Program-made: the position numbers and the translations under genes
Part shown: in pieces, positions 17,444-29,212 of the stretch
How positions within the stretch are numbered: the first letter of the stretch is position 1
How the letters are laid out: each line of letters starts with the position of its first letter
Assembly: GCA_012295275.1 (NCBI GenBank)
Contig: CM022672.1
Span: 31,187,027 to 31,224,526 of the forward strand
Origin: Chrysomallon squamiferum
Lineage: Eukaryota; Mollusca; Gastropoda; Neomphalida; Peltospiridae
Length of the DNA: 37,500 nucleotides
Direction of reading: 5' to 3'
The notes under the pieces: generated by a model
Told to the model about the DNA's origin: nothing
Database searches by the model: none
The model's input: only the letters and a program-made list of their open reading frames with translations

Positions 17444-18984
17444 GCTTCGTTATAAAACTAGTCATCATGTTATTATTAATTACAGCTTTCAACGTCATAC
17501 TGCCTTCTGTAGATGTACACTCGTATGTGTGTCTATTGGTCTCTTTGTATGTGTGTATGTCTCTCTCTCTGTGTGTGTGTGTGTGTGAAATGTACCGCAT
17601 TTAGGCTAAACGAACTACACAATCAGGGCCTTTAAGAATGAGTATAACAAGAAATTCAATAATTCTGTTTTTGGCATATAAATCAAATTGTATTGCCTCG
17701 CCATTAAATACTGTTGTTTAACCAGAGGGGAAAAAAAAAAAAAAATAAAATAACTAGTATAAATAAATACAACACACAGAAAATCACCCACACACACAAA
17801 CACACTAACACACACACACATACACACATACAAACTTTCTAACATACATATTATAGAAACATACGTACACTGACATCATATATATTCAGAGACATACCTA
17901 AATATATACACACGTATACCCAACATAGCTATAATTAGGGATTCATATAAACACAAACATACAAATAGATACATACATACATACATTCATACAGACATAC
18001 ATACATACATACATACATATATGTATATATATATATGCACACACACATCCGACAGCGGGGGAAATAGGTGACATCTGAGATGATTTAACTTTGTCGTCCT
18101 GCGCCAGTGCGTTCCTGAATATTGTCTATGTGCAGAGTCTATTCAGACGAACGAAAGACACAATATTCATTCCTAAATCCACACATAACAATCAAAAACT
18201 TTCAAACTCCATTTATTTATTTTATTACTTTTGATTACAATGTAAAAAATACGTGTCTAAATACATACATGCATTCGAAAATTCGAAAATATTACATCTC
18301 CGCCACATTCATTTGTTTTTCTTATTTTCTTATTGTATATAGGGATCCAAAATGTATGTTTCTTTTTCTTCTTCTTCGGCTTACCTTAGTTCCTAAATAT
18401 ATGCATACATTCGAAAATTCGAAAACGTTAATTCTCATATATTATTATTATTATTATTATTATTATTTTTTTTTTTTTTTTTTTGTGCATATTTATCTAA
18501 AATATATGTTTCATTTTCTTCTTCTTCTTCTTTCTTCAATTCCTAAATACACACATATATTCACACAACTTAAACACATTTATTTATTTATTTATTTTAA
18601 TTTCGTTTTTTTACAACGCAAAAAAAAAAAAAAAAAAAAAATATTAAATTAAAATACATTTATTTTTCTCTTTCTTCTGTTTCAGCTTTTCTCAATACCG
18701 AGCCATCGAGGAGTAACTACTACGACGCAGAAATGTCTGCCTTCAGACGTCTGCAGTTACGTAACATCCTCCAGTCTCTAACCACAGACGCGAGTGATGA
18801 CGTAAGACAGGCCCCGATCGACGAACAGTCTTTTGAATTCCTTGGCCAAGCAGACGTGAAGCGTTCCCTCTTGTGTAACACGCGCAGAATAACCATGGAG
18901 ATGATTCGAGAATTTCTTAGAAGCGGACGGATATGTGGCTTTAGGGTAGCTACTTTTCGTTTCGGACTAGGCGGAAGGAAGTGA
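13408..18984 (+). CDS. Secreted peptide prohormone-like precursor (2 exons)
   Basis: Exon 1 (13408-13522) begins MKKDVLFSLLVLGVVCVSG, a clear signal peptide with predicted cleavage near G19/H20, and ends in phase 1 at CAAG|gtgagt. Exon 2 (18686-18984) follows cttctgtttcag and stops at 18982-18984; together 137 residues. A Tyr/Asp/Gln-rich propeptide (40-96) ends at Lys97-Arg98. The last segment (99-134) starts SLLCNTRR, has cysteines 102 and 122 spaced by 19 residues, is basic (seven Arg, two Glu) and ends RFGLG-G-R-K, the usual arrangement for C-terminal amidation and removal of dibasic residues. Signal peptide, convertase site, one possible disulfide and an amidated ~36-residue product are what is expected of a neuropeptide or hormone. 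The family is not recognised; CNT near the start and RSG in the middle faintly recall calcitonin/CGRP peptides, but the tight Cys ring is missing. A cationic antimicrobial peptide is the main alternative. Confidence 0.72.
13560..13790. repeat. AAT/AAAT low-complexity tract
   Basis: A-rich stretch of AAT, AAAAT and AAAG repeats just inside the intron of gene 2. A second (ATT)n lies at 14117-14147. Confidence 0.9.
14475..15048. mobile_element. Non-autonomous DNA transposon with ~20-bp TIRs
   Basis: Left end GGACAGAGTTGGGTAAAAGG (14475-14494); the reverse complement of the right end reads GGGTAGAGTTGGACAAAAGG (15029-15048). The termini agree at 16 of 20 positions and all four differences are transitions. 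Inner arms share an inverted TGGGG(C/T)AAAA module. No transposase frame, and no clear target-site duplication, so superfamily is open. It lies in the intron of gene 2. Confidence 0.65.
15065..15648. mobile_element. DNA-transposon relic with repeated GTCACA termini
   Basis: Left end GTGACTGGAATAAAAGTAAC continues into AGAAAAAAAGTCACAATTT; the right end, reverse complemented, is GTGACGATTCTAGG continuing into AAAAAAAGTCACAGG and AAAAAAGTCACAATTT. The arms therefore share an inverted terminus built from a GTCACA/poly-A module, which is also repeated inside the left arm near 15120. The centre holds a decayed FLYWCH zinc finger, a domain often carried by MULE-type elements. Only 16 bp separate it from the element at 14475-15048. 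Confidence 0.6.
15338..15520 (+). pseudogene. Decayed FLYWCH-type zinc finger
   Basis: From ATG 15338 the frame reads MEVIHSNKGGNKLCYYGFMY and on to LWWECVKRSSC, matching the FLYWCH layout: small polar/Gly-Gly-x-Lys-Leu, Gly-Phe-x-Tyr, then Trp-x-Cys and a second Cys. A stop follows at SSCN; shifting one base restores the end of the domain, with WYWVEHLPKP in the place of the Glu-His-x-His zinc ligands, where the second His is lost. So it has one frameshift and a missing ligand. It sits inside the element at 15065-15648. An opposite-strand frame of 94 residues looks like its shadow. Confidence 0.55.
16112..16222. mobile_element. 111-bp palindromic MITE-like element
   Basis: Ends are an 18-bp inverted repeat, GTTATTTAAATGAAATGT at the left against GTTATTTAAATGAAACGT at the right (reverse complement), one mismatch. 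The inner arms continue to pair (CACACAAAT on both sides) and the centre is a GC-rich hairpin around ACCCACCGTGGGTGG. Much richer in GC than the flanking AT sequence. No target-site duplication is clear. Confidence 0.65.
16240..16465. repeat. AAAGAATAATTATATCATAT tandem repeat
   Basis: Diverged units of 30-40 bp around AAGAATAATTATATCATATATTA; low complexity. Confidence 0.6.
16815..17012. repeat. Imperfect (ACT/GCT)n triplet tract
   Basis: ACT and GCT/GCA triplets in mixed order. Frames across it give Thr/Ala-, Leu- and Tyr/Cys-rich peptides in all three phases, which is repeat behaviour and not coding. A purer TAC/TGC tract is in the array at 27.1-29.3 kb. Confidence 0.85.
17410..17441. repeat. 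Poly(A) tract
   Basis: Adenine run; a poly(T) lies at 17272-17287. The 130 bp between them is unique sequence without a supported gene. A (GT)n follows at 17570-17586. Confidence 0.85.
17786..18045. repeat. CA / ACAT microsatellites
   Basis: Degenerate CACACA, ACATAC and TATA runs in the intron of gene 2. Confidence 0.9.
18165..18685 (+). repeat. ~120-bp minisatellite running into the exon 2 acceptor of gene 2
   Basis: About four diverged units begin with (T)TCCTAAATAYAYACAT, followed in two of them by TTCGAAAATTCGAAAA, then AT-rich sequence and a pyrimidine stretch such as ATGTTTCTTTTTCTTCTTCT. The final pyrimidine stretch (AAAATACATTTATTTTTCTC and on to ttcag at 18685) is the acceptor of exon 2, so the splice signal looks like one copy of the unit's pyrimidine block. 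Includes (ATT)n and poly(T) at 18440-18484. Confidence 0.65.
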
Positions 18985-19097
18985 CGATTCGGCGGAAGAA
19001 GGATAATTACAACCCCCCAAAAAAAACCCCCAAAACATTACAGATTATAAGCTGTGATAAATCCAAAAGAGTTACGTATTAAAAGAATATCACATTA

Positions 19098-19103
19098 AAT
19101 AAA
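19098..19103 (+). terminator. Poly(A) signal of the peptide gene
   Basis: AATAAA 114 bp after the stop codon of gene 2. The 3'UTR before it has two C runs (about 19012-19034). No strong GU-rich element follows, so the site is tentative. Confidence 0.5.
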
Positions 19104-19159
19104 TTATAATATTAAGTAACAATAATACTAATTAAACTAATAGAATTATGATTTTTGAG

Positions 19160-19272
19160 ACATAGATAATAATAATAATAATAATAATAAAATAAATAAA
19201 TAAAAATAAATAAATAAATAAATAAATAATTTAAAATGGAATAAAAAAAAGAAGAAGAAAAAGAATGCTTTA

Positions 19273-19325
<53 letters not shown>
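19160..19325. repeat. AAT / AAAT / ATT microsatellites
   Basis: (AAT)n at 19167-19190, (AAAT)n to 19229, then (ATT)n at 19276-19323. Confidence 0.95.
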
Positions 19326-20076
19326 AGAAAAGTTTGAATTATATTTTACGTCATAACAGTGAATGTATTTGATAAAACCGATGTGTTTGAAATCTTCGCT
19401 TGCAGTAAGCGAAACAGTCGTAAAATATGGATTCTCGGTAATCTTGTTTGTAATAACAAAATTTGTGTTACAGAAATAGTTTCCATTTCGCAAATTACAG
19501 ACTTGAAAGAAACCCATTTATTACAAGCTTAAGAAGAAAGAAAAAGAAAAAAAAAATCAGATCGAAAGAAAAGAACATGCTATGTGTTGGACTGCTTTTT
19601 AAAAAAAGATAATAATTCAGGACAATCCTGTAACTATAAATATAAGCACGCACACACACACAAACATTCATATATATATATATGTATATACACACACATA
19701 TACAGACAGACAGACACACGCACATACTCTATATAATGTAAGAGGAGTGTTTCAGTATAATTTGACTATTTTTAGCCGACACGAAGTTCTTGTAGAGGTT
19801 CATAATAAGATGCTACATTAAAGAATAAAGAATTAATATTATTATTATCATCATCACTGTTATTATTTGCATGCACGCGATCAGGAATTTTATTTCCTTT
19901 TCGTGTTTGTTTGTTTTTTTTTTTTTTTTTTTTATGGTAGAGAGGGGGAGGCAGGCGGTAAAATTGATGTAATTATATTTATATTTTGTATTTCAGATTA
20001 ATTCAATGCCATCAAATTTTTTGGGATGGTATAAATGTAAAATGAGAAAAACATTAAGCGTGGGAGAGTTGGTGCA

Positions 20077-20150
<74 letters not shown>

Positions 20151-20965
20151 TTAATTCATATAACTGACACAGTGTTATAACGAGTTTTATTTTAAGTGTT
20201 TGCTAATCTTTTAATTGCTTTTTGGTTTAGGGGGAGTTTATTTATTTTATTTATTTATTGATATTATAACAAAATGAACAAATTATCTTCGCGACTTAAA
20301 CGCTATATTTACTTAGATATCCTTATTAACCTGCTGCGACCCAGATTCTCCCCCCACACTTCGTAACGATGTTTGATGCCGAATCCTCTTTATCTAAATA
20401 TACGTAAATATACTTCGTTTGACCGCTTTGCCGCCATCCAACAAATCTGCCTCCGCCATCCGGCGAAACACTTACATGTAAACAGAAACCAAAATTATCC
20501 GATAAACCGCTATATCATCTGGTCCATAAATAAACAACAACAACCACAACGACAACAAAAAGAAGAACTTATTTTGATACTTTAGGACCTTCCCATTATA
20601 AACTGCTTGGTAAGTTACAAATAAAAAGAAATGTTAGTCAACTGTATGGAAAATTACACGCGTTGTGAATGATGCAGTGATTTAACATTTCTTTTTCTTA
20701 AATTCGTCCGTTACTACGAACTCACCAGCTTCGCCATTAATGAAAGTAGAAGGCGACTCTGTCATAGCATCTTTCTTTTTTACATAGTTTCTGACGACAT
20801 TTATTTAGACTTTGGACAATCTACACTTATATATCACTCTTCAAAATGGCTGACTATTAACATTTTTGGTTTTATTATTATTATTAATATTATAATTATT
20901 GTTATTAATATTATTATTCTGTGTTTGTTGTTTTTATTTATTTTTTGTTTATTTAATATTTATTC

Positions 20966-21020
<55 letters not shown>

Positions 21021-21360
21021 CTTTGTTGTTGCTTTTATTTTTTTAAATTTATTTAATATTACATTTTTTTTTTTTTTTTTTTTTTTTTGTTCAGTTTCAG
21101 ATAACAAAGTTCACGGCATAAACAGATTTTAGAATTTAGACAAAAATAATTATTCTAATTTTAAAGACATGTCAAAACGATTAACAGAAAAAACTAAAAC
21201 TTTTCAAACATATATAAGTATTTATTCAAATTTTTCGATTTTTAACATATGATATATACTAATTCCTTTTCAGTTTGTAAAGGCACACGTAAGGACTTTG
21301 ATACACCGGAATATGTTTCAGTTTCTATTCCATTAGAAATAACATCTATAAAATTAAGAT
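19326..21360. other. Convergent intergenic region, no gene seen
   Basis: Between the 3' ends of genes 2 and 3. Contains poly(T) (19914-19933), (GA)n at 20080-20147, (ATT)n (20973-21018) and poly(T) (21065-21088). A short unique stretch at 20330-20580 has an isolated 70-codon frame without splice or domain support. A small perfect stem, TTCGCTT/AAGCGAA, is at about 19398-19416. Confidence 0.6.
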
Positions 21361-21655
21361 ACAATTTGAAATGTATAATCACATGATTAATAAAAATACA
21401 TCTGAGAAATATTATTCTCTGCATTTAATTAATAATTATAGTAATATCTGTGTGTGCGTGCGTGTGTGCGTGTTTGTCTGACAAATTAAAAAACCACAAA
21501 ACAACAACAACAAAGAAAACATTATATACCACAGAAATAATAAAAAATTATAACATGATTATTTTACAATTTGAAATGAATAATTACATGATTAATAAAA
21601 ATAAATAAATCTCAGAAATAAATCTCTGCATGTAATTAATCGTTATAGTAAATGT
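21361..21655. repeat. Direct duplication of a ~90-bp segment
   Basis: 21361-21450 and 21566-21655 share ACAATTTGAAATG, then TAATAAAAATA, then TCTCTGCAT, then AATTAAT and TATAGTAA in the same order. The spacer contains a GT-rich tract. No coding potential. Confidence 0.75.
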
Positions 21656-21839
21656 ATCAGTTCATTGAGCGAGGTGGTTTTGAAAAAAATCACATAAATG
21701 ATAAAAATATTCGTTGTATTCCATCAACAGTCTAGGAGCAGAGAATGAAGTGAGCTCAAATCGTTTTGTAATGATGTCAATAACTCACAGTGCTGTTTGT
21801 TAATAAATTCATTTAATACATGCCTTTATGTATTAAGAC

Positions 21840-22038
21840 ATTATTAAAATATAAATAAATAAATAAATAAAATAATTTTTTTTATTATTTTATATATTTT
21901 TGTTTTTACATTAAACTAAGATATCAAATAAAATCTGTGGTTAAGTAAAATTATGTAAACGTTTATGGTTAAAACATTATTTTATTAAAAATCATTGTTG
22001 GTAACACTGAACATACCACAAAAAAAAAAAAAATAATA

Positions 22039-22073
<35 letters not shown>

Positions 22074-22150
22074 TATAATAATAATAAAATAAATAAATAA
22101 ATAACACAACAACAAAAAAAAAAATAATAATAATAAAAATAAAAAAAACA
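21840..22150. repeat. AT-rich microsatellites
   Basis: AAAT, (TA)n (22045-22069) and AAAT/AAT runs; frames here are low complexity. Confidence 0.85.
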
Positions 22151-22348
22151 CTTTATAAAAACAAAAACAAAAAACGTTTATCATTGGTTCCATCCTGAGT
22201 TACAATTTAAAATTAATGTAAATAAATTATATTCAAATTAAATTCAAATTACGGAACATTTCAACACAATGTACAATTTATTATATAAAATGCATGACAA
22301 CTACCCAAGCGGATCTTCTACACTATGAAAACAACAATTGTTATTAAA

Positions 22349-22660
22349 TAAACAATTAAAATAATAACAGACTGTTTTCATTAGACTGAATAAAATTCAT
22401 CTATCCATAGTACATGATCCAAAACTAACTGCAAATCGTAGAAGAAAAAAAGGATATTTAATGATAGAAATAACAATTCAAATAATAACAAGCCACTTTT
22501 AATTAAGTTGAATGAAACTCTGATCTTTCAAACTAACTGTAAGAAAAGATTTTTTTTTTAATTACAGTAATAACAATTAAAATAGCGACAGTTAGTTTTA
22601 AAAAAACTGATAAACATATCTGTTCTTGGCACGTAACACAAACTGACTGCAAATCACAGT
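22349..22660. repeat. ~110-bp tandem repeat just past the dioxygenase stop codon
   Basis: Three diverged units starting at about 22349, 22469 and 22572 share AACAATTMAAATAATAACA at the start and AAACTAACTGCAAATC near the end. Lies downstream of, and probably overlaps, the 3' end of gene 3. Confidence 0.65.
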
Positions 22661-22671
22661 TTTTAATTACT

Positions 22672-22677
22672 TTTATT
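22672..22677 (-). terminator. Poly(A) signal of the dioxygenase gene
   Basis: On the minus strand AATAAA occurs 54 nt after the stop codon, giving a very short 3'UTR that contains a CRE octamer (22691-22698). Confidence 0.55.
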
Positions 22678-22731
22678 TGGCGGGGAGGGATGACGTCATT
22701 ATCACGTCATGACATGAAAATGTCAGCAAGT

Positions 22732-22838
22732 TTACACTCCGTTACCAACACGCTTTACAAGTCTGCCATCTCCAATCAGTCGACTTAAAGTCTGTAGCCG
22801 AATTTTGTAGTGGTCAATGTTCACGTAGGTTCCCTGTA

Positions 22839-22897
<59 letters not shown>

Positions 22898-23160
22898 TAT
22901 ATATTTATATATATATTTTTAAAATATGGATTTCTGAATGAAAGAAATTCAAAAACAAAAGAAAAACAGCTTTTCAGAAATTAAATTCAAATGAATTTTG
23001 AAAAATGACATCAGAAGGAATTTTGTAAAATGAACTCCAAATGAAATTTAAAAATAATATATGAACTTAATATTGATTTCGAAAAATGAACATCAGATTG
23101 TGTTTTTGAACCTGAAGAATAAATTAAATTAAAATAATAATAATAATAATGATAATAATG

Positions 23161-23207
<47 letters not shown>

Positions 23208-23464
23208 GTAAAAAATGTATAGATTATTGAGTGAAAGAAAGAAATCAAAGCAAAAAAGGTTGAAATTACCTGTAAAAATCGATCTCCTCCGTTCAATTGA
23301 AACCGACTTCGGTCGTGAACCATTCTTCTGTTGTTAAACACAATTATCTCACCTGGCTTCAGTCTCTTCTTCAGCTAAAAAATACCCAAATCAAACATAT
23401 ACAACAATTTATTTTGTCTGTGTATATGAGTGTGTGTGTGTATATGTGTGTGTCTGTATTTGTT

Positions 23465-23527
<63 letters not shown>

Positions 23528-23548
23528 ATGCATTGTGCATAAACATGA

Positions 23549-23580
<32 letters not shown>

Positions 23581-24545
23581 GTATTCATATATATTAGTCG
23601 TATATTATGTGTTTCTGAGTTTATATGTAAAATATGTGTATGTGTATGTCTGTGTGTGTCACTGAGTGTTTGTGTGTGTGTGCGCGTGTGTGTGTTTTAC
23701 TTACAGGGAAAGAAGAGTTCTCAATTATTTTAGCAAACTCTGTATAAGCCTTGTAATATTTTTCAACTTCATCCTAAAACGACAAAAAAAAAAAAAAAAA
23801 AAAAAAAACGTTAAAAACTGCGCGACAGTAATACGACATACACAACAAGATTTAATCGAAAATATCTCGCTGTTTCATCCAAATCACGTGTTCAGCCGCG
23901 AGGCAGTCTGAATTTATTAAGGATGATAATAAAACAGATTCTGACTTGCAAACAGTGATCTAATCCTTATTTGTTAAGTTAAGTAACGTATTAGACTGAG
24001 TCAGGTACGTATTAGACTGAGTCATGTACCAACGTGATTAACGTATTTTGCTTGTTCATTCTCTGCTGGCAAAAACTAATCAAAGTGTTGGTATATTATT
24101 TATTTTCTGTTTCTGTTGTTCTTTGTGGCATGATCTAGTGATGTTTATTTCGTACCATATCAACTGCAAGAGCTCCTTCTAATGCTGGTCCCCAGTTTAT
24201 TCGGACGATCTGAAATTAAATTTCGAAAACTAAATCACAAACATGTTTATGAGCATCAAAAAAAAAAGAAAAACGTAGAAAAATTCTAAACACAAAGACA
24301 TTTTTAAATGTTGAATCCGTAGATAGATAGAAATAAAGCCCAAAGTTTATGTCTTTCACAGATAGATTAGGAATGGTTTATTATAATAATGTGATTTATA
24401 ATAAAACTATGTGAAGTTCATTATTGTTTGAATTACAGTAGAGATTTTACACACGAACTAGATATAGTCCATTATTATTTGGACTGAAATAGAAAGAAAA
24501 TGTTTACAGTTAGACGACATATAGTCCATTACTGTATGGACTAAA

Positions 24546-24583
<38 letters not shown>

Positions 24584-24584
24584 C

Positions 24585-24620
<36 letters not shown>

Positions 24621-25519
24621 TAAACAATGGATTACCTCCTGTCTCCTATTTAAAATAATGTGTGGCTGATGACGTATCACTTCCACTGGCAACTTTCTGT
24701 AACAATGAATGATTAAGTCTTTTACACTAATACATCAATGAATAACTCTTTTACACCAAAAGATTATCATTGAATAACGCTTTAACACCAATACATTATG
24801 AATAAATAACTCTTTTGCACCAATACATTATGAATGAATAAATTGTTTACACCAATACGTTAGGGATAACTCTTTTACACCACTACATTATGAATGAATA
24901 ACGCTTTAACACCAATACATTATGAATGACTAACTCTTTTGCACTGATACTTTATGAATGAATAAGTCTTTTACTCCAATACATAATGAATGAATAACTC
25001 CTTCACACCAAAACTTTATGAATAAATAACATTTGGACAATAACAGATTATAAATGATTAACTTATTACACACAAATAAATTGTGAATGAATAATTCTTA
25101 AACAATAATAACATATATAAATAACTCTTACAGAATAATACAGTATGAATAACTAACTGTAACATCAATTCAATAACAGTTTTATCCACACTGCGGCAAA
25201 CAATACAGTAACTAATTCATTCCAAGTTTTTTATGATGGCGTTTTTTTTTTTTGTTGTTTTTTTTAACTGTTTAAGAAGTCCTATTTTATAAAGGATTTT
25301 AAAAATTATTTTACACCTCATACCTGTCATAATGTATTTCTTGAATCGTTGCCGGGATTTGAACCAGTGTCTCGAATAACTCGGGGTGTGTTTTGCGAAA
25401 CTCTTCAGCCACTCTGAACATGTCCAGAAATTTGTTTTCTCCTCCAGTGACACACTCGTCAAATCTGAAATAAAAATTTCTAACATGATTATCACCACTC
25501 TACCACAGACAACATCCTA

Positions 25520-25612
<93 letters not shown>

Positions 25613-25613
25613 G

Positions 25614-25646
<33 letters not shown>

Positions 25647-25735
25647 CAACAACAATAACAGTAATAATAATAATGATGATGATGATTATGAAGATGATGA
25701 CAATAATAACAATAATAATAATAATAATAATGATG

Positions 25736-25780
<45 letters not shown>

Positions 25781-25801
25781 GTAATGATAATGATAATGAT
25801 G

Positions 25802-25837
<36 letters not shown>

Positions 25838-26334
25838 TAATTATGGTGATTAAGATGATAAAAATGATGTGATTATAATTGTACTCATCTAGTATTGCTT
25901 TTACCTTATTTTTATTTTTTTTTTTGCGTAATCTTCCAAACAAAATTATATCAATGACGTCATTTATTAGCTATATTTGACATAACTATTTTAGAAATTA
26001 ATCAAGTTTTTTTATCTCTTATTTCCTGATTATTCCATTTTTTACTTTCTGTTCATCTTTTTGTAACATCCCACTAGCGTATGTAAATCATACGTTTAAT
26101 GCATTCCTAAGTTAACAGAAATCACTAAAGCCAGAAGTTGACGTCTTCTGTTGTCTAGAAAGTAATGATAATATTACTAACACTATTATTACACAAAGAT
26201 CAAGTTTATTATTATTATTATTATTGTCATTATTATTATTATTACTATTGTCATTATTATTATTGCTATTGTCATTATTATTATTATTATTATTATTACT
26301 ATTGTCATTATTATTATTATTATTATTGCTATTG

Positions 26335-26369
<35 letters not shown>

Positions 26370-26409
26370 GTTTTTGTCATCATTAATATTATTATTATTT
26401 CTGTCGTTG

Positions 26410-26451
<42 letters not shown>

Positions 26452-27831
26452 AGAAGTCGATCACAAACTAATACCAGTGACTTTCATTTGAAATTACTTT
26501 CTTGACAAAATATTTTTTGACAACCAACTGTCATTATTTAAGAAATACAAATTTTCTCTGATATCAACTTGATACAAAACAAATTTGAAATACTGGACTA
26601 TTACAAATGGTTAATATAAAATACATGTCTTTTTCGATATCAGATAAATATAAATTTTAAAACCAAACAACCAACCAATATTACTTATGTAATAAATCTA
26701 TATAAACATTGGGTGTCATGCAGTTCTAGGTTATGAAATACTGAAACATTACCAACATTGAAAACGCTACAAATACTGGAATATTACAGAAGATTAATAT
26801 AGGTTTTCAGAAAGAATGATGTGAATTTCGTTCTAGTTTCAGTAACATTACAAACAATGAAAGCATTTACACCTCTGGACTATTACAAATTTACTAAAAT
26901 AATGATGTTCATTTCACCCTCGTTTGAGTCTTTATAACAGTTAACAAAAAAAAAAAAAATTTATTCTTTGCACTGAAAATGTTTTTTAGAAAAACAAACC
27001 TAATAACATGAAGCATCTGAATTCCAGGAGGTGACTCATAATGAATAAGATCCATGTGATAGTCAATTTCTGAGTCAGAGTAGGCAACGTTGATAGCATC
27101 GGATGTTATCTTCACATCAAACACCTGAAAAACAAACATGTCACTTTTACTGTCCTAACACTCTACTGATACTGTTATTGTCAAAATTATTATTTACTAC
27201 TACTACTACTACTACTACTAGTTACTAGTAAAAAACAAACCTGTAAGTAATAGCGTCCTAACACTCTACTGATACTGTTATTGTCAAAATTATTATTTAC
27301 TACTACTATTATTATTACTATTAACTACTACTATTGCTACTACTACTACACTTGAAAAACAAACATGTAAATATTACTGTCCTATAACTGGTCTTACTAA
27401 TATGTCTGTCAAAATTATTATTTATTACTACTATTATTATTATTATTATTAACAACTACAACTGCTACTACTGCTACTACTATTGCTACTACTACTACTG
27501 CTGCTGCTACTACTACTACTACTACTACTACAAATATTAATATTACTACTACTACACCTGAAAAACAAATATGTAAATATTACTGTCCTAACAGTCCATT
27601 TCTCCTGCTGGTCTTACTTGTATTGTTATCAGCATCATTATCAGCATCATTGCTTTGCTACTACTACTACTACTACTACTACTGCTGCTGCTGCTACTAC
27701 TACTACTACTACTACTGCTACTACTACTACTACCCTGAAAAAAACAAACATGTAAATATTACTGTCCTAACAGTCCATTTCTCCTGCTGGTCTTACTTGT
27801 ATTGTTATCAACTGTATTTATTTACTACTAT

Positions 27832-27876
<45 letters not shown>

Positions 27877-27987
27877 CCTGAAAACAAACATATAAATATT
27901 ACTGTCCTAACAGTCCATTTCTCCTGCTGGTCTTACTTGTATTGTTATCAACTGTATTATTTACTACTATTACTGCTGCTGCTGCTG

Positions 27988-28054
<67 letters not shown>

Positions 28055-28148
28055 CCTGAAAAACAAACATGTAAATATTACTGTCCTAACAGTCCATTTC
28101 TCCTGCTGGTCTTACTTGTATTGTTATCAACTGTATTATTTACTACTA

Positions 28149-28239
<91 letters not shown>

Positions 28240-28333
28240 CCTGAAAAACAAACATATAAATATTACTGTCCTAACAGTCCATTTCTCCTGCTGGTCTTAC
28301 TTGTATTGTTATCAACTGTATTATTTACTACTA

Positions 28334-28365
<32 letters not shown>

Positions 28366-28512
28366 ACTACTACTACTACTACTACTACTACCCTGAAAAA
28401 CAAACATATAAATATTACTGTCCTAACAGTCCATTTCTCCTGCTGGTCTTACTTGTATTGTTATCAACTGTATTATTTACTACTATTACTGCTGCTGCTG
28501 CTGCTGCTGCTG

Positions 28513-28561
<49 letters not shown>

Positions 28562-28682
28562 CCTGAAAAACAAACATGTAAATATTACTGTCCTAACAGT
28601 CCATTTCTCCTGCTGGTCTTACTTGTATTGTTATCAACTGTATTATTTACTACTATTACTGCTGCTGCTGCTGCTGCTGCTG

Positions 28683-28722
<40 letters not shown>

Positions 28723-28837
28723 CCTGAAAAACAAACATGTAAATATTACTGTCCTAACAGTCCATTTCTCCTGCTGGTCTTACTTGTATTGTTATCAACT
28801 GTATTATTTACTACTATTACTGCTGCTGCTGCTGCTG

Positions 28838-28895
<58 letters not shown>

Positions 28896-28989
28896 CCTGA
28901 AAAACAAACATGTAAATATTACTGTCCTAACAGTCCATTTCTCCTGCTGGTCTTACTTGTATTGTTATCAACTGTATTATTTACTACTA

Positions 28990-29053
<64 letters not shown>

Positions 29054-29138
29054 CCTGAAAAACAAACATGTAAATAATACTGTCCTAACAGTCCATTTCT
29101 CCTGCTGGTCTTACTTGTATTGTTATCAACTGTATATT

Positions 29139-29212
<74 letters not shown>

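Noticed and set aside
20373-20585. 70-residue plus-strand frame with mixed composition
   Set aside because: Isolated, no good start context, ends in a CAA/CAG-rich stretch, and no partner exon was found.
25519-25872. Poly-Asn/Asp protein
   Set aside because: Pure AAT/GAT microsatellite within an intron; all frames are open only because the repeat lacks stops.
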